Numbered from the stretch's first letter, positions 38,901 to 49,420 are shown. The stretch: DNA of 64,000 nt from Alligator mississippiensis (GCF_030867095.1 NC_081824.1:145357433-145421432); one strand, 5' to 3'. Made by a program: numbers and translations. The notes: generated from the letters alone by a model not told the origin.

Positions 38901-41900
38901 AGGTAAGTTTAGCTACTAAAATATACTTTTGCTCTATTTTACTCCTTTAAGTCCTGCACAGCCAAAACAGCTATGCTATGCAGGTCAGTAAGCTGGCTTG
39001 TGTGTCATCAACAGAACCATTAACTATGCTCTCATGAAGAACATTAATTGCTGCTATTGCAAGCCAGAAAAAGGTTTGATTTGATTTTCAAATATGGCTA
39101 ATTTGACATTTTTATACTCACTTCTCAGAGTTACCTCAGCAATCCCCAACCCACAGCTTGCAGGCAAAATTACCTCCCCATGTTGCCTCTAGGTACAGGA
39201 GAGTGAAAACTAAGTTTGACTAGAAATGTCAAAGCATGATGCTCCTCAAATAATGTTATTTGCTTGGTATGGTTCCTTGTGGTCTAACCATTTGGGGAGG
39301 GGATCCTGTCTAATGGTACTTCATGACTGCTTTATTGAAGGAAGGGACTAACAACAACTGCTGCTTATCCAGCGGAGACCTTGACACTTATAACGAATGA
39401 ATACATCCATAATAAATATAATAATAAATAAATATTGAAAACTTTCCCAGTGGGAAGTCCCACCAAAGTTAGCTGGAATGCTATGTTCAGAGTCCTTGAA
39501 GGACCAGGTTCCCAGTGAAAGTGAAAAAAATAGTTCTAGGTTTTTTTCTTCTTCTATAATACATGTTTTAAAATATGTATTAGTGCTCCAGGTGCTAGTC
39601 CACCCAAAATGTTCGAAATCCATGGGTATAGACCTCCAAACTAATGAATTGAGCTAAAAATAATAAGAGAAGCAAGAATTTTTGTGGTTGATATATTTGA
39701 TTGGACTAACTGTGTGGCTGAGAGAGATTCAGACAAGCTTTTGACTGCAGTATATTCTTCTTTAGGTTACATCTATCCCAATCATGCAATTGGTCCAATG
39801 AAAGATATCACCCACTCACAAAAATCCTTGCCTCACATATTTTTGGATCACTAACATTACTTCAACACTACCACAAAAATAATGTGATTAAATATATATA
39901 TTCAAACACATGTTGGATTATTTTTGTTTGCCTTCTAGTTTTGAACCTTTAGGATTCTTTTTTCCAGGATTTTTCCCAACCAAAAGCTTAAAAGCTAACA
40001 CTTAACCAAACGAGCTTATGATTTTTACTCTTCCCTTGGAAAGAGAAAACCAAAGACAAGACCCAAATAGTAAATCTCTGTTTTCTCTCTCTGCATAATT
40101 ATGTTACCTTCTCTGTTTGTCTTTATTTCCTCTCTATTGTTTTGAAGAAACAAAAATATATTGTGCCTACTTCAGTCCCACCTAGTCAGGAAATCACAAA
40201 GTTTTGTTTCCATGGCTGGAATTAATTGCTTAATGATTAATGTTTTGCCAGCCAGTCCCCTCAGTCTGTGGTTTCTGATTAATGGCAGGGAGGCCAGAAA
40301 ATGTTCAGCAAGGCTCTCAGGTATTCAAAGATTATTTATTACACCTCCAGGATCTGTCTGTGCTTTCACAAGGCTTTAACCAACATACTTGATTTACATC
40401 ATCCTTGTTAACCCCTTCTAATGTCCCCCACCATGGGGTTTTTCTTGTTACTGGGAGACTTCACACCTTTTATTATGTTCCTTAAACCAGTCAGCTAATT
40501 AGGGGGCTGCTGTTTTCTTTCTTTCTTTCTTAAAAAAAAAAAAAAAAAAGTACCAAGCAGCACACACAACAATAAAATCTAAATGTACTATTTCTCCAGT
40601 AACAAAATTATCTTTTTTCCAAGAAGGAACCCTGTAGGAGAAACTGTCTATCTTCTTTAAGCAGTGCAGATATGAAATCTGCTGCATGCTACACAATGAA
40701 GAGGCACTGTGCATGCTTGCATGGGGAACATAGGGAAAGATTTTCAAAGCCAACCAGTGTTTTCATGGATTCTGTTTTTGGTGGTCCAACAATGCTCAGA
40801 TTTCAGAGGGCAGGTCCTTGGAAATCGCTTCCCCCCGCCATTGGTTCAAGTGGGCACCATGAATTGATACGCTAAGATTCAAATGTCAATTTTGAAAGTC
40901 TTGCCCAACAATTGTTCCCTTAGTGCTTAATCTTACCTCTTTGAAGTCAACAGACTGTGGGTCTAAATTAGACCCTAACATTTATCTAACTTCACTTGGT
41001 GTTTGTACATGTTTAATACATTTTTTTAAAAGTACCCCTCTCTTTCCCATATAAAAGTAGAGACAATGGAATTCTGCAGTACACAGAATCTGCTAACAGC
41101 CAAGAAACTGGAAAAAATTCTTACCGACATTTTGGTGTACATCTATCATTTGATAATGTCCTTAGAAGTATATAATGCAAAATAATAACACAACCTGGCC
41201 TAATTGTATTGATTTGATTTCCACAGTTGAGAATATTTGGCTATGTTCATTCTGTCTGCCTGCATATTTAAAATCACAGAGCTTTTTCTCTGAATCAGCT
41301 TTGATTTTACTCTTTCCTATGCTTTCTACTTAATTCTAGCAGGTGACTATGGTGTTGCTTCTCATTACCATCTCTGCAGCAGTTTGCTCTTATCTACTTT
41401 TAACAAAATTGTAACTGAATAAGCAGTTACCCAAATAGTTTGATCTTTTTATATAGATGGAACCAAACTGTACTTGAACTAGGCTACAAACCTACTAAAG
41501 TCCAGGGCTGTAGCACAGATCAAGAATATACTTAAAATTTGGTCCCACTTAACTGCAAAACTAAATTATATTACTCTGTGACACCTAGCTACACCTGAGT
41601 TTCCCTTGTCTGCCAAGTCTGAAAGAACATGGAAAGGATTTTACCTGGGATATTTTCCAGCTTGGGACCAGAATCTGCCACAGCTTATTTAGGAAGTGTT
41701 GTGTGTTACTTCTCAAAGCACAGCATGATCAAATTTCTATGAAAAGTCAACCTCAGCACAAACGCTCAATAGCCTTTTGGCACCCAGCCACACTCCAGAA
41801 AACTGATCTCTTCTGATTTTCCATGACTGCAATGACACCTACTGGTGAAAGCAGCCCTCCTCTTAGTGGTGATCTAGGGCCAGTTCATTTCTCTTGATTC

Positions 41901-44566
41901 CTGGGGCTACACTGGCCTTTAATACCAGAAGTAGACTTTTATGGGCTAGTTTTCCCCATCTCCTTTAGAGCATAATACATTGCCAGCCAAGTCCTGATAA
42001 ACTAATCTTCCACCTTCAAGTTTTATTTGGAAAATACATAAACACACAGGCAATTGCAGCATAATACCCTCTGTCAAACATGAATAGATCACCTTGGACA
42101 GAGATCACTGCCGAAGTTAACCCAATGGCCTTTCTATTAACCCAATGACCTTGATCAGGCAATAAATGCTTTATATCATCTTTTCTTGTTGTTAAAAAAA
42201 TAAAGTGGAGGCATTAGTTAAAATTATCAATGACAGGTAATCAAGTGGTTGGCAGTATACTTGTGCTACAATTTTTACTTCAATCATGATATGCTTGCTT
42301 CTGTTTTCACACATGGTGCTTGGGGTTCCTGGGAAGGTTAGAGCCAATTTTCACTCTGAGATGCTGTCTGATAAAACTGCCTACAGTTAACGAATATCTT
42401 TTCTGTTTTCACACCTGATTGATAACAGATGACCAAGTCTAACATCAATATGGGGAGAGGGAGAGTTCTGAATTAGCCTGGAGATTACTGAGGTGTGTAA
42501 TTGCCAGTACTAGAGATTAAAGCCTCTTGCCTTTGATTGTAGGCTCTTTTATGAAATTAGTTTCAGTCCTAATTTAGATTTTTTTTCTTTCCTTCCACAA
42601 AAATGAACAAGTGTTAAATGCAAGGCTCATGTCACACAATTTAATTATTTCCCTCTTTTGATCAGAAAATCCATTCTAAGAACAAAGGGTTTAAGGTCTT
42701 CAAGCCAGAAGGTTTCCTGATCTTTTTTTCAACCCCCCCCCCCATCTACATACACACATACATAGCTTTTGATCTTCCATTCTAAATATCCACATGTAAT
42801 TAAAAGTGGGAGTCTGCTATGTTTATTACTTAAGTTAATCAGCACCTGCACTTCTTGCACCTCCAAAGAACAAGGAGCCAGGTCCTCAACAGTCTGCTGT
42901 GCACCAAACTTTCATGTTATATTTATATTGTGTATATTCATTTTAATGCAAAACACTCTACAGAAACTTCATATGAAAATGCTTATCAAATTGGGGATGG
43001 CTTTAACAGCAGTGAAAGGCATGAGTGGTATAACTGACTGCAGCACAGTCGTGTATTATGGCTGGTACCCAGGAGGGATGCCAATATGACCTGCTACTTC
43101 CAGTAGCATTGTTTGAGAAGCACCTTTTCAAAATACCTGGCAAAGATATAGGTCACTCTTAGAACTATAGAATCATAGAAAAGTAGGTTTGGAAGGGACC
43201 TCAGGAGGTCATCTAGTCCTTCTCCCTGCTCAAAGCAGTACTAGCCCCCACTAGATCATCCCAGCTAAGGCTTTGTCTAGCCAGGTCTTAAAAACCTCCA
43301 AGAATGGAGAGTCCACCACCTCTCTGTGTAACCTGTTCCAGTGCTTCATCATCCTCCTAGTGAGAGAGTTTCTCCGAATATCTAACCAAAACTTCCCTTG
43401 CTGCAACTTAAAGGTGCTCATGTAGCACCTTAAAAAAATAAGATTTCCTTAAAATAGAACTTTAGAGAAAGAGAGAAGGAAGCAAAAAGGGTCAGACGCA
43501 GTTAAATTTTCCCTAAAACTAAAATCCCATGCCCCTCCAACAACCCCAAGACATTTGAAGCCGGTTTCCGTGTTAACTGACCCCTAGTAGACGCTGAAGA
43601 TGTGTGCTTTTACTAGTTAGCTCAGCACAAGGGCGTAGAGACAGACAGACAACCAGGCAGAACACAAAGAGAATGACATACTACATGCCCTTGGGCATGT
43701 GGTGGGAACCCTGCCTTTGATTCACTCTGCCAAGCCTTATGCTGTGCCTGCAGAAAAGACCTGCAAGCCAGTGCCCAGCCGTAGCGCTAGCCTGTAAATC
43801 ATCCTGTGCAAAAGGAAAGCTGCAGCCTCTGCCTTCGGTGCAAGCAGGCTGAACTGCAAGGAAAGAACCTGACTTGTACTATTTTTTTTTCCTTAAAAAA
43901 ACAAAAAACAAAAAACAAAAACGGGGGGGGGGGGGGAATAAAAAGAGCAGGTTTTAATACAGACTTTCATGCCAGGCTCAAATCCCCTTGGACATGAGTT
44001 ATCCCTGTGAGGCTGGAAGGGACCTCGGAAGATCATGGGGTCCAGCCCACCACACCAGGCAGGAAAGACAGCTGGGGTCCGGGTCCCACACCTCCTCCTC
44101 CAGCAAGGGCCAAGCCCGGCTGCGATCCCCCTTGCTGGGTGCAGGGAGCTCCGTCCTCCCTCCAGCCCTTGCCGGGGAGAAAGTCGCCTTCCAGCCGGGT
44201 CCTGGCAGCCGGGAGGAGGGCAGAGTCGCTTCGCCGGGGTGCGGGGCACAGGACCGGCGCTCCCTTCCCCGAGGGCCGTGCAATGGGTCCGTCCCCTCCC
44301 CCTCCCCCCGATGCAGCGCGCCGGGCACATCTGGGCGCGCAGCTGCCCCTTACCAGCTGTTCCTTGAGGGCGCTGAGGGTGGCCTCGAGCCGCTGCTCTT
44401 TGCTGGGCGCCGCCGGCGGGTGCTGCATGGCCAGCGCCCCCCGCACCAGCGCCCGCTGCCTCTCCCGCAGCACCTGGAGCTCCTGGAGCCCGGCCAGGGC
44501 CGCCCGCAGCCTCTCCCCGACCCGGCCGCGGTCCCAGGCGCCCGGCCGCGCAGTCCCCGGCAGCAT
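28184..44566 (-). CDS. DACT2: DACT2 (Dapper homolog 2), four-exon gene
   Basis: The coding parts 44566-44354, 37178-37046, 33586-33299 and 29970-28184 join in frame (phases 0, 1, 1) into 806 residues. Dapper proteins are cytoplasmic adaptors that bind Dishevelled and tune Wnt signalling; DACT2 is also described as promoting turnover of Nodal/TGF-beta receptors (family knowledge). Visible blocks, in order: N-terminal [20 protein letters not shown] (about 10-29), close to human DACT2; a leucine-rich coiled coil (about 52-106); [20 protein letters not shown] (about 107-126); [12 protein letters not shown] (about 164-175); [17 protein letters not shown] (264-280); basic [12 protein letters not shown] (523-534); [15 protein letters not shown] (630-644); an acidic serine-rich stretch (724-758); a lysine-rich segment (784-794); and the C-terminal PDZ ligand MTMV. 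Length is close to the human protein. The N-terminus matches DACT2 rather than DACT1 or DACT3. No frame break is seen, so the gene looks functional. Confidence 0.95.
32340..32480 (-). repeat. MIR-like SINE, minus strand
   Basis: The plus strand shows ACAACTGGGTAAACCAAAG, then GGTGTGCTCAAGGACACAGC and CCAGAGTCCAGATTTGAATG, the order of a reversed MIR core. Strongly diverged. Confidence 0.5.
32834..32853. repeat. (TG)n microsatellite
   Basis: About ten TG units within DACT2 intron 3. Confidence 0.9.
33299..33586 (-). CDS. DACT2: DACT2 coding exon 3
   Basis: 288 nt coding for Gly116 through the first base of Gly212. Acceptor AG at 33588-33587 and donor GTAAC at 33298-33294. It carries [17 protein letters not shown], conserved across the Dapper family, a Ser-rich linker, [12 protein letters not shown] and the end block PRPVST. 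Phase 1 at both ends makes a jump from exon 2 to exon 4 frame-neutral, so skipping would remove 96 residues without a frameshift. Confidence 0.95.
34810..35290. other. GC-rich block in intron 2, unclassified
   Basis: A sharp GC rise compared with the surrounding intron, with internal repeats such as GTGGTGCCGCAGACTCATCT and GTGGTGCCACATAC. Open frames of 80-105 codons on both strands overlap each other and have no motif. Probably the interior of a DNA element, but no ends were found. Confidence 0.4.
35355..35612. mobile_element. Short hAT element (CAGTGG ends), 258 bp
   Basis: The left end CAGTGGACTGCAGACC and the right end CCACAGTTTGAAAACTACTG are degenerate inverted repeats of the Charlie-like type. 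Flanks CCTTAGAT and TCTTAGAG match at 6 of 8 positions. The inner part TGTACCCCTTTACCTGAAAA is typical of the TACCCC group of these elements in amniotes. Confidence 0.75.
36240..36558. repeat. Left arm of a 319-bp inverted repeat
   Basis: Pairs base for base with 36682-37000 with 3 mismatches and no gaps (about 99% identity); the spacer is 123 bp. It opens with a run of eight T and AATAACAATTATTC. A direct repeat, CCACTTGACC (36234-36243) and CCACTAGACC (37000-37009), brackets the structure and could be a 10-bp target duplication of a foldback element. Confidence 0.95.
36682..37000. repeat. Right arm of the 319-bp inverted repeat
   Basis: Reverse-complement partner of 36240-36558. Its end lies 45 bp from the 5' splice site of DACT2 exon 2, so a nascent transcript could fold this arm against the other just after exon 2. 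The arms have no open frame and no resemblance to repeats I recognise. Confidence 0.95.
37046..37178 (-). CDS. DACT2: DACT2 coding exon 2
   Basis: 133 nt coding for residues 72-115 plus the first base of Gly116. Acceptor AG at 37180-37179 and donor GTAAC at 37045-37041. It contains [20 protein letters not shown], the leucine-rich coiled coil used for Dapper self-association, then [11 protein letters not shown] large inverted repeat starts 45 bp beyond the donor, in intron 2. Confidence 0.95.
38158..38376. repeat. Series of short palindromic units in intron 1
   Basis: Three related hairpin units spaced 73-120 bp apart: an imperfect one at about 38158-38183 (GACAATCGTGTGATGGTTGG), GCCAGCAATC-ACCT-GATTGTTGGC at about 38278-38301, and a perfect 12-bp-arm palindrome at 38351-38376 (arms GAGCCAACAATC and GATTGTTGGCTC around GG). 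The spacers are also related (GGTCAGGGCTAGGA, GGTCAGAGCCA, GCTCTAGCCCTGG). An irregular minisatellite, or the remains of a DNA element. Confidence 0.75.
39673..39830. mobile_element. Penelope-like foldback repeat
   Basis: Ends are inverted: CAAGAATTTTTGTGGTTGAT with TTTGATTGGACTAACT on the left, and the reverse complement of TTGGTCCAATGAAAGATATC with CACAAAAATCCTTG on the right, about 40 bp of imperfect pairing. The middle (minus strand) reads TAAAGAAGAATATACTGCAG then TCAAAAGCTTGTCTGAA, the pattern of short tails attributed to Penelope-like elements in amniotes. The class is assigned from memory of similar repeats. Confidence 0.5.
43160..43430 (-). mobile_element. CR1 LINE 3' end, minus strand
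   Basis: The plus strand begins TATAGAATCATAGAAAAGTA, the reversed short-repeat tail of CR1. It continues GGTTTGGAAGGGACCTCAGG, AGGTCATCTAGTCC and TCTTAAAAACCTCCAAGAAT. A clear, fairly young CR1 tail. Confidence 0.92.
44008..44050 (-). mobile_element. Short CR1 tail fragment
   Basis: GAGGCTGGAAGGGACCTCGG followed by AAGATCATGGGGTCCAGCCC matches the reversed CR1 3' end; only about 45 bp remain at the edge of the CpG island. Confidence 0.55.
44354..44566 (-). CDS. DACT2: DACT2 coding exon 1
   Basis: Codes for residues 1-71 from the ATG at 44566 to a donor GTAAGG (44353-44348), phase 0. It ends in [13 protein letters not shown], the first half of the coiled coil, whose heptads continue in exon 2. 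The start has A at -3. The frame has no other ATG between this one and the conserved [10 protein letters not shown] block. It sits inside the CpG island. Confidence 0.93.
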
Positions 44567-44568
44567 CT

Positions 44569-44607
44569 TCAGCGCCTGGCTCCGGCCCCGGTCGCAGCCC
44601 CGGCCAT
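44569..44607 (-). promoter_or_regulatory. DACT2: Upstream ORF of 12 codons abutting the DACT2 start
   Basis: ATG at 44607 in strong context (G at -3, G at +4) opens a 12-codon frame that ends in TGA at 44571-44569, two bases before the DACT2 ATG at 44566. If the transcript starts upstream of 44607, ribosomes would meet this frame first and reach DACT2 by leaky scanning or reinitiation. Whether it lies in the transcript is not known. Confidence 0.55.
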
Positions 44608-44900
44608 GCCCGCCCGCCCGCCCCGCAGGGAGTGAAGCGGAGCCGCGGCGGCCCCGCCGGTTTTGGAGCGGGGGGTGGGGGGAGAGGCAGGGCGGCGGCC
44701 CCCGGCAGCCCTCGGGGCCACCTCTCGGGGTGGATCCCTCTGGGAAGGAGCCAGAGCTCGTCCTGCCTTCCTTCCCCGCCCTCTCCCCCCTCCTTTCCCT
44801 CCCCTTACGCAGGTCCCCTCCCCCTTGTGCTGGGGGGTGCTGCCCGCCCTCTCTCCCTCAGGACAAACCCAGCACCTTTTCGTGGTGCTGTCTGGGCGCC

Positions 44901-45587
44901 CCGGGGTTGCCGGCCCTCCAGCATAGCCCTGGAGTCTCCAGGAGTCAGGTATCCATCTCCGGGAGACTGCTGGAGACTGAGACTGGTTAAAATAAATACG
45001 AAATGTTGCGTCCCATTCAGACAGTAGTCCAGCAGGGCTTTCAAATGTAATAGTCAGGGCCGGCCCGCAACATTTTGGGACCCCTGCAAGATATAGTTTC
45101 AGGGCCCTGGAGAAGCTGGCATTGGCACAGGGTGACAAGTGGCTGAAGAAGCTGGCAGCAGCAGCATCAGTGGTGGTGGTGGTGGGGAGGGGGATGGCAA
45201 GGGGCAGGACGTAAAGTTGGCACCATCAGCAGTACGGGGGACAGGCTGGTGAGTGCCCAGGCGTGAAGTTGGCGTTGGTAGCATCGGCGGTTGGGGGGGG
45301 GATGGCGAGTGGCTGGACGTAGGGGGCCTCTTGGCTGCAGGCCCCCCTGCAGCCACAGGTTTTGCAGGATAGGACAACCCTGGTAATAGTAATGTGCATT
45401 TGCCTTCCTGGCACAAAGTCTACACACCATACTCCATAACTGGGAGACACAAGCACACGGGCACGCTGGCGTTCTGGAAACCTCCCAGGATAGAATCAAA
45501 CAGAACTGGCAACCCTACCCTGTCCCCAAATGCCCCTTAGCAATGGGGTTACGGGGGGGGGGGTAGTTTCCAAAGATGGCAATAGAT
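44901..45587. other. Upstream intergenic DNA with a GC-rich repeat block
   Basis: 45055-45480 begins CAGGGCCGGCCCGCAACATT, like the GGGCCGGCCC ends of some hAT elements, and contains a GGT array (45171-45186) and roughly 90-bp imperfect repeats around GGGGATGGCAAGGGGCAGGA and GGGATGGCGAGTGGCTGGA. No matching right end was found. Confidence 0.45.
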
Positions 45588-45873
45588 CAGCGTTCCTCAA
45601 TCTGTGGGTCACAACCCAAAAGTGGGTGGCAAGAATATATGAAAGGGTAGTGAACAAAATTTAAAAAGGAATTCTTTAAAGGAGAAAAACACAGGAAACT
45701 GGCTTTTCACTTGCAGGCTTGCAGTTTCAGACTGTGAGGGGCTGCTTGAAGTCCACTCCCTACCTCACATGCGGGGGTAGGGGGCAGCTGGTCAGGAGCG
45801 AGGAGCACTGGATTGGGAAAGGCCAGTGATGTTTACAAATGGGTCCTGGTACAAAAAGGGTTGAGAACCACTG
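45588..45873. mobile_element. Short hAT element (CAGCG/CAGTGG ends), 286 bp
   Basis: The left end CAGCGTTCCTCAATCTGTGG and the right end GGGTTGAGAACCACTG are inverted repeats of the group seen at 20093. The inside GTGGGTGGCAAGAATATATG and the GGTCAGGAGCGAGGAGCACT core match that element in reverse. Flanking 8-mers match only 5 of 8. Confidence 0.75.
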
Positions 45874-45879
45874 AACTAG

Positions 45880-46445
45880 ACTGTTCTCAGTGGTGGCAGA
45901 TGACAGGACAAGGAACAATGGTCTCAAGTTGCAGTAAGGGCAGTTTAGGTTAGATATTAGGAAAATCTCTCTCTGGATGAGGGCAGTAAAGCACTGGAGC
46001 AGGTTACTCAGAGATGCTCTGGAATCTCCATCCTTAGAGGTTTTTAAGACCTAGGGGGCACATCTACATGAGAAGCTACTACATGGTCGTTACTGTGCAT
46101 TTACTTAGCACTTGTATTAGCAAGTACTAAATAAATGCGTGGTAACCAGAGTCACTACACTAAGAGTAGCAGTGGTGTATTAGCACTGCCTATGCTGTGA
46201 TGTGCTACTGCGCTGTGCTGTGCTGTGCCAGTGCAAAATATCCAACTCTCCTTATGCTCTTCCACCTCTTTTTTCCTTTCTCTTCCACACGCACATATTT
46301 TTCAGCTACCGCACAGTCCGTGTCTCATGTAGATGTGCACACTTAGACAAAGCCTTGGCTGGGATGATCTAGTTGGGGCTGGTCCTGCTTTGAGCAAGAT
46401 GTTGGACTAGATTGACCTCCTGAGGTCCCTTCCAGCCCTCATTTT
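45880..46445 (+). mobile_element. CR1 LINE 3' end, interrupted by a MITE
   Basis: CR1 tail in order on the plus strand: AGGACAAGGAACAATGGTCT, AGTTTAGGTTAGATATTAGG, AGGTTTTTAAGACC, then after an insertion GACAAAGCCTTGGCTGGGAT, GGACTAGATTGACCTCCTGA and the tail TTTTCTATGATTCTGTG. Non-coding part only. Confidence 0.9.
46054..46343. mobile_element. TCTACA-ended MITE inside CR1, 290 bp
   Basis: The left end GGGGGCACATCTACATGAGA and the right end TCTCATGTAGATGTGCACAC are well-matched inverted repeats, with TA on both sides. Compared with other CR1 copies here, a few CR1 bases (GGC) at the insertion point are missing, so the target duplication is less clear than at 13389. The inner part includes a TGCTGTGCTGTGC mini-array. 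Confidence 0.75.
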
Positions 46446-48933
46446 CTATGATTCTGTGAATCTGAATCCTGGAGAATTCTGGGTGAACATAAGGTCATAG
46501 CCTGAAAGGTGGTCCTGGGGAGGCTGGCCTTGGAGATGAGCTTCCTCTGCTTTTAATTTCCCCATTGCACTGGGAGAAGAAGCTTGCTGGGTAGGCACCT
46601 TTCCCCACCAGCTAGTCCTACTTGAGGTGCTCTTGCGAGGCAGGCATCCCTGCCACACATTACATATATTCACAGGTAAATCATGCCATAAATGTAGAGA
46701 GTGCAAAGTCATTATCACAGGATAAAAATGACTTTCCAGCTACAAAAAAAGCTAGCCAGCTATACAATTAACACTTGACAATTGTGTAACAGCTCTATAG
46801 GTGGTTTCTATCCAGCTTTATGTTGAATTTGCAGTAGGGCTCAGAAGGACCAATTTGCTCCAGGTGAATCAGGCCCAAAGTTTGTGGGCCCAATTCTGAG
46901 GACTGGAAGTTGGCAGGAATGCCACCCAGAGGGAGAGCGTTACCTTCAGTTAATAGTAGCATAAGGGAGATCAACATCTGAATCAACAGGCTGTCAATGT
47001 ATGCTAAAATCTGTCCCAATCCAGACAGTTTCCAATGCAAAATATCCAACTCTCCTTATTCAACTCCCCTCACCTCTCTTTTTTCCTCTCTCTTCCATAC
47101 ACATATATGGTGGTCTGTTCTCTAGCTGTCCAACAAGTGTTGACTCATGTCTTTTAGATATGAAGGAGGACATTGGCTGCCACGGTTTCCCTACTTTATC
47201 TGTGACAGATTAAGGTGTTCGACCTATGTTGTGTCAGGTTTGAGGGTAATCTTATGTAGAATTTAAATTATGGTTTGTATGGGGGGGGGGGGAGAGTGGG
47301 GGGTGTTGGATAGGGATGATCCTGCCACAAGCAGGCGGTTGGACTAGATGACCTCTGAAGGTCCCTTCTGCCCTTACTTCTCCATGACTTTATGTCAGAA
47401 ATTGCCTTCCAAGTTGCAATAGAGGTACTCCCTAGTCACCCAGATAGCATGGCAAAGATCTACAGCAAGTAACTGATGTAGATGGAGTGTGGGCCCCCTA
47501 TCAAAAGGGGTCATATGGAGGGTTGAGGATACAGAATAAATGGTCCCTGAAAAGACAGCTGATAGTAGAAACCTAAGACAAAAAAGCTGTTGCTACCATG
47601 CCTTCAGTTAAAGTTTCAAACAGGCAGCAACAGCATGCAGGAATCTTAGGAGACAATTTGCCAGCAGGCAGCAAGGCTAATACACAGGCCAGCATAGTGG
47701 AGAGGAAGAAAAGAAGCACTAGCACTATGGGGGTCTGATGAACACAATGGACACAGATGAGGCACACTACAGGAAACCAATTTGCTCCTACTGCCACTGA
47801 GATAGGAAGCATTGCTGCCCACAGACCCCTTGTTCAGAGGTCACTGTGTGCAGCATTCAGTGACAGAGAAAGTTTCAGAGAGGGAATATGCTCTCCCAAA
47901 ACAAAATGCCCTCGGACCATGCTTCCCCTCCTTGGCCCTGTGGCACATTCTTTAAAGAAGGCTCACATTATCCAACCTTGTCCTGGAGTATGTAAGTAGG
48001 GAGATCTCCAGGGAAACACACTGCGCTGGAAATCACTTTTCGCATACGTTCCCTTCAACACTTTTGTAGTGGGTTACATGCACTCTTAGGTTGCAGTTAC
48101 ACTAGTATTTCCTGGAGAAATCCAGTTGTAGCTATAGGAAGAGAGTTAAAGTTGATAGGACACAGGGCCTGCTTAGAATGGGTTTCATACTAGAAGTGCT
48201 TGAGCCCTGTTTACACTCATGCCTCTGCCATTTGCTGCCTTCAGTGGAGCTGGCTGAATGGTTATACTACAGAGGGGGATTTCCTGAAAAAAAGCTGCTT
48301 TAGGTAAGGCTAAGGAGCTTAATCTGTTTTACCAGCAGAACCATACTGGGTGTGACTGGGTTATTAATATGGCTGTTCCCTGAGCCACTTGCAAAACACT
48401 TCTAGTTTGTGTTGTATGTGGAGCCTTGTCTTATTTTTACTATTCCTCTTTCTAAGACATTTATGTGGTTTGGATTATGGTAATGCTACTATGCTACAAA
48501 ATAGAGATATGATGTAATGAGGCTTGTAATCATGTTCTCCCAAAATACTTCTCTTAGTAGTAGTATGTATCTGGGCATAATTGTTCTTCACAGTATCACA
48601 GCATGGACTTGAAGGGCTAGCTATGTATGGTGATCAATAAGAATGCCTTGTATGTGCTTTATTATCTCTTCAGTGAATATTTGCTCTGCTTTTTCTCCCC
48701 TCACTGAATCCCTCTTGTGTAGAGCTCAGCAACCAGGAAGACCGGGCTTTAAGTATTAATATATCCAGCTGAAACAAAGAGCGACCAACTTCAAAACATA
48801 ACTACACTTGAAGCGTGCTGACCAGAAAACATGAAATGTTTCCACTTCTGAGGTAGAGGGTAGCAACAAACCAGCAAGAAGCCTAAGTGTTTTTTTGCAA
48901 ATCACACCACTTTAACAAGTCAAATTCATTTAC
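46446..48933. other. Intergenic DNA, no gene recognised
   Basis: Unique AT-rich sequence with a G run at 47281-47292 and a short CR1 tail at 47310-47395. Segment 47031-47105 (CAATGCAAAATATCCAACTC, CTCTCTTCCATACACATAT) is a close direct copy of 46220-46295 inside the MITE at 46054, suggesting another MITE fragment here. Confidence 0.45.
47310..47395 (+). mobile_element. CR1 3' tail fragment
   Basis: GGGATGATCCTGCCACAAGC, then GGTTGGACTAGATGACCTCT and GGTCCCTTCTGCCCTTACTT, the final part of a CR1 copy on the plus strand. Confidence 0.85.
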
Positions 48934-49005
48934 TTAACAAAAGAGATATGCAAACATATTCTTATTTTATTCAAACCATATTCTAACCTAATGAAATATA
49001 AGGCA
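48934..49005. repeat. 72-bp direct repeat, copy 1
   Basis: Matches 49421-49492 at 69 of 72 positions. Both start TTAACAAAAGAG and end AATGAAATATAAGGCA. The flanks are unrelated. Confidence 0.9.
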
Positions 49006-49420
49006 TACTTACTACAAGAATTATATTACATAGGGCATATAAGTTTGTTTCTTTCTCTCTTTCTTTTATGGAGAGCTATTACTCTTTGCCCTTTGTTCTT
49101 CATTGTCTTTCATCTTTTATCTTTCTATATATTCAATCCCAAATGGAGAATATCTAAATGCTATCTTTATCCTAACCAGCTTCCCAGCTATCTCCTTGGA
49201 TGTACTGATTACTTTCTTCCTCAGAACCTTTTGAAGATGCCAATCAATCTTTTTCCCTAGCTCAACAAATAGTTTGTTGTGATCTGTTATTTATTTCTCA
49301 GGGAGAGAGTCAAAGGTGGGAAGCCACGAAAAGCTAAAATAATGAGACTGAGAGCTGGAGTAGCAGTGATAGGAACTGTAAAACTTTCACTATACTTAAT
49401 GGATGAAGAATAGAAATACA

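Larger units (their letters stand above)
37179..44353 (-). other. DACT2: DACT2 intron 1
   Basis: 7.2 kb intron with GT/AG borders. It holds a G run (37557-37572), palindromic units (38158-38376), a Penelope-like foldback repeat (39673-39830), a CR1 tail (43160-43430) and a G run at 43923-43936. The remainder is AT-rich unique DNA with no recognised exon. Confidence 0.9.
44080..44900. promoter_or_regulatory. DACT2: CpG island at the DACT2 start
   Basis: Marked rise in GC and CpG (for example CCCGCCCGCCCGCCCCGCAG near 44610) across the first coding exon and the DNA upstream, in an otherwise AT-rich window. Such islands mark promoters of developmental genes. No TATA box was seen and the transcription start cannot be placed by eye. 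Overlapping GC-driven open frames on both strands here (up to 327 codons) are not considered genes. Confidence 0.75.

Noticed and set aside
44007..44990. 327-codon plus-strand open frame, with others, over the DACT2 first exon
   Set aside because: It lies antisense to the real exon within the CpG island, where stops are rare. It is rich in Pro, Ser, Arg and Gly and shows no family motif.
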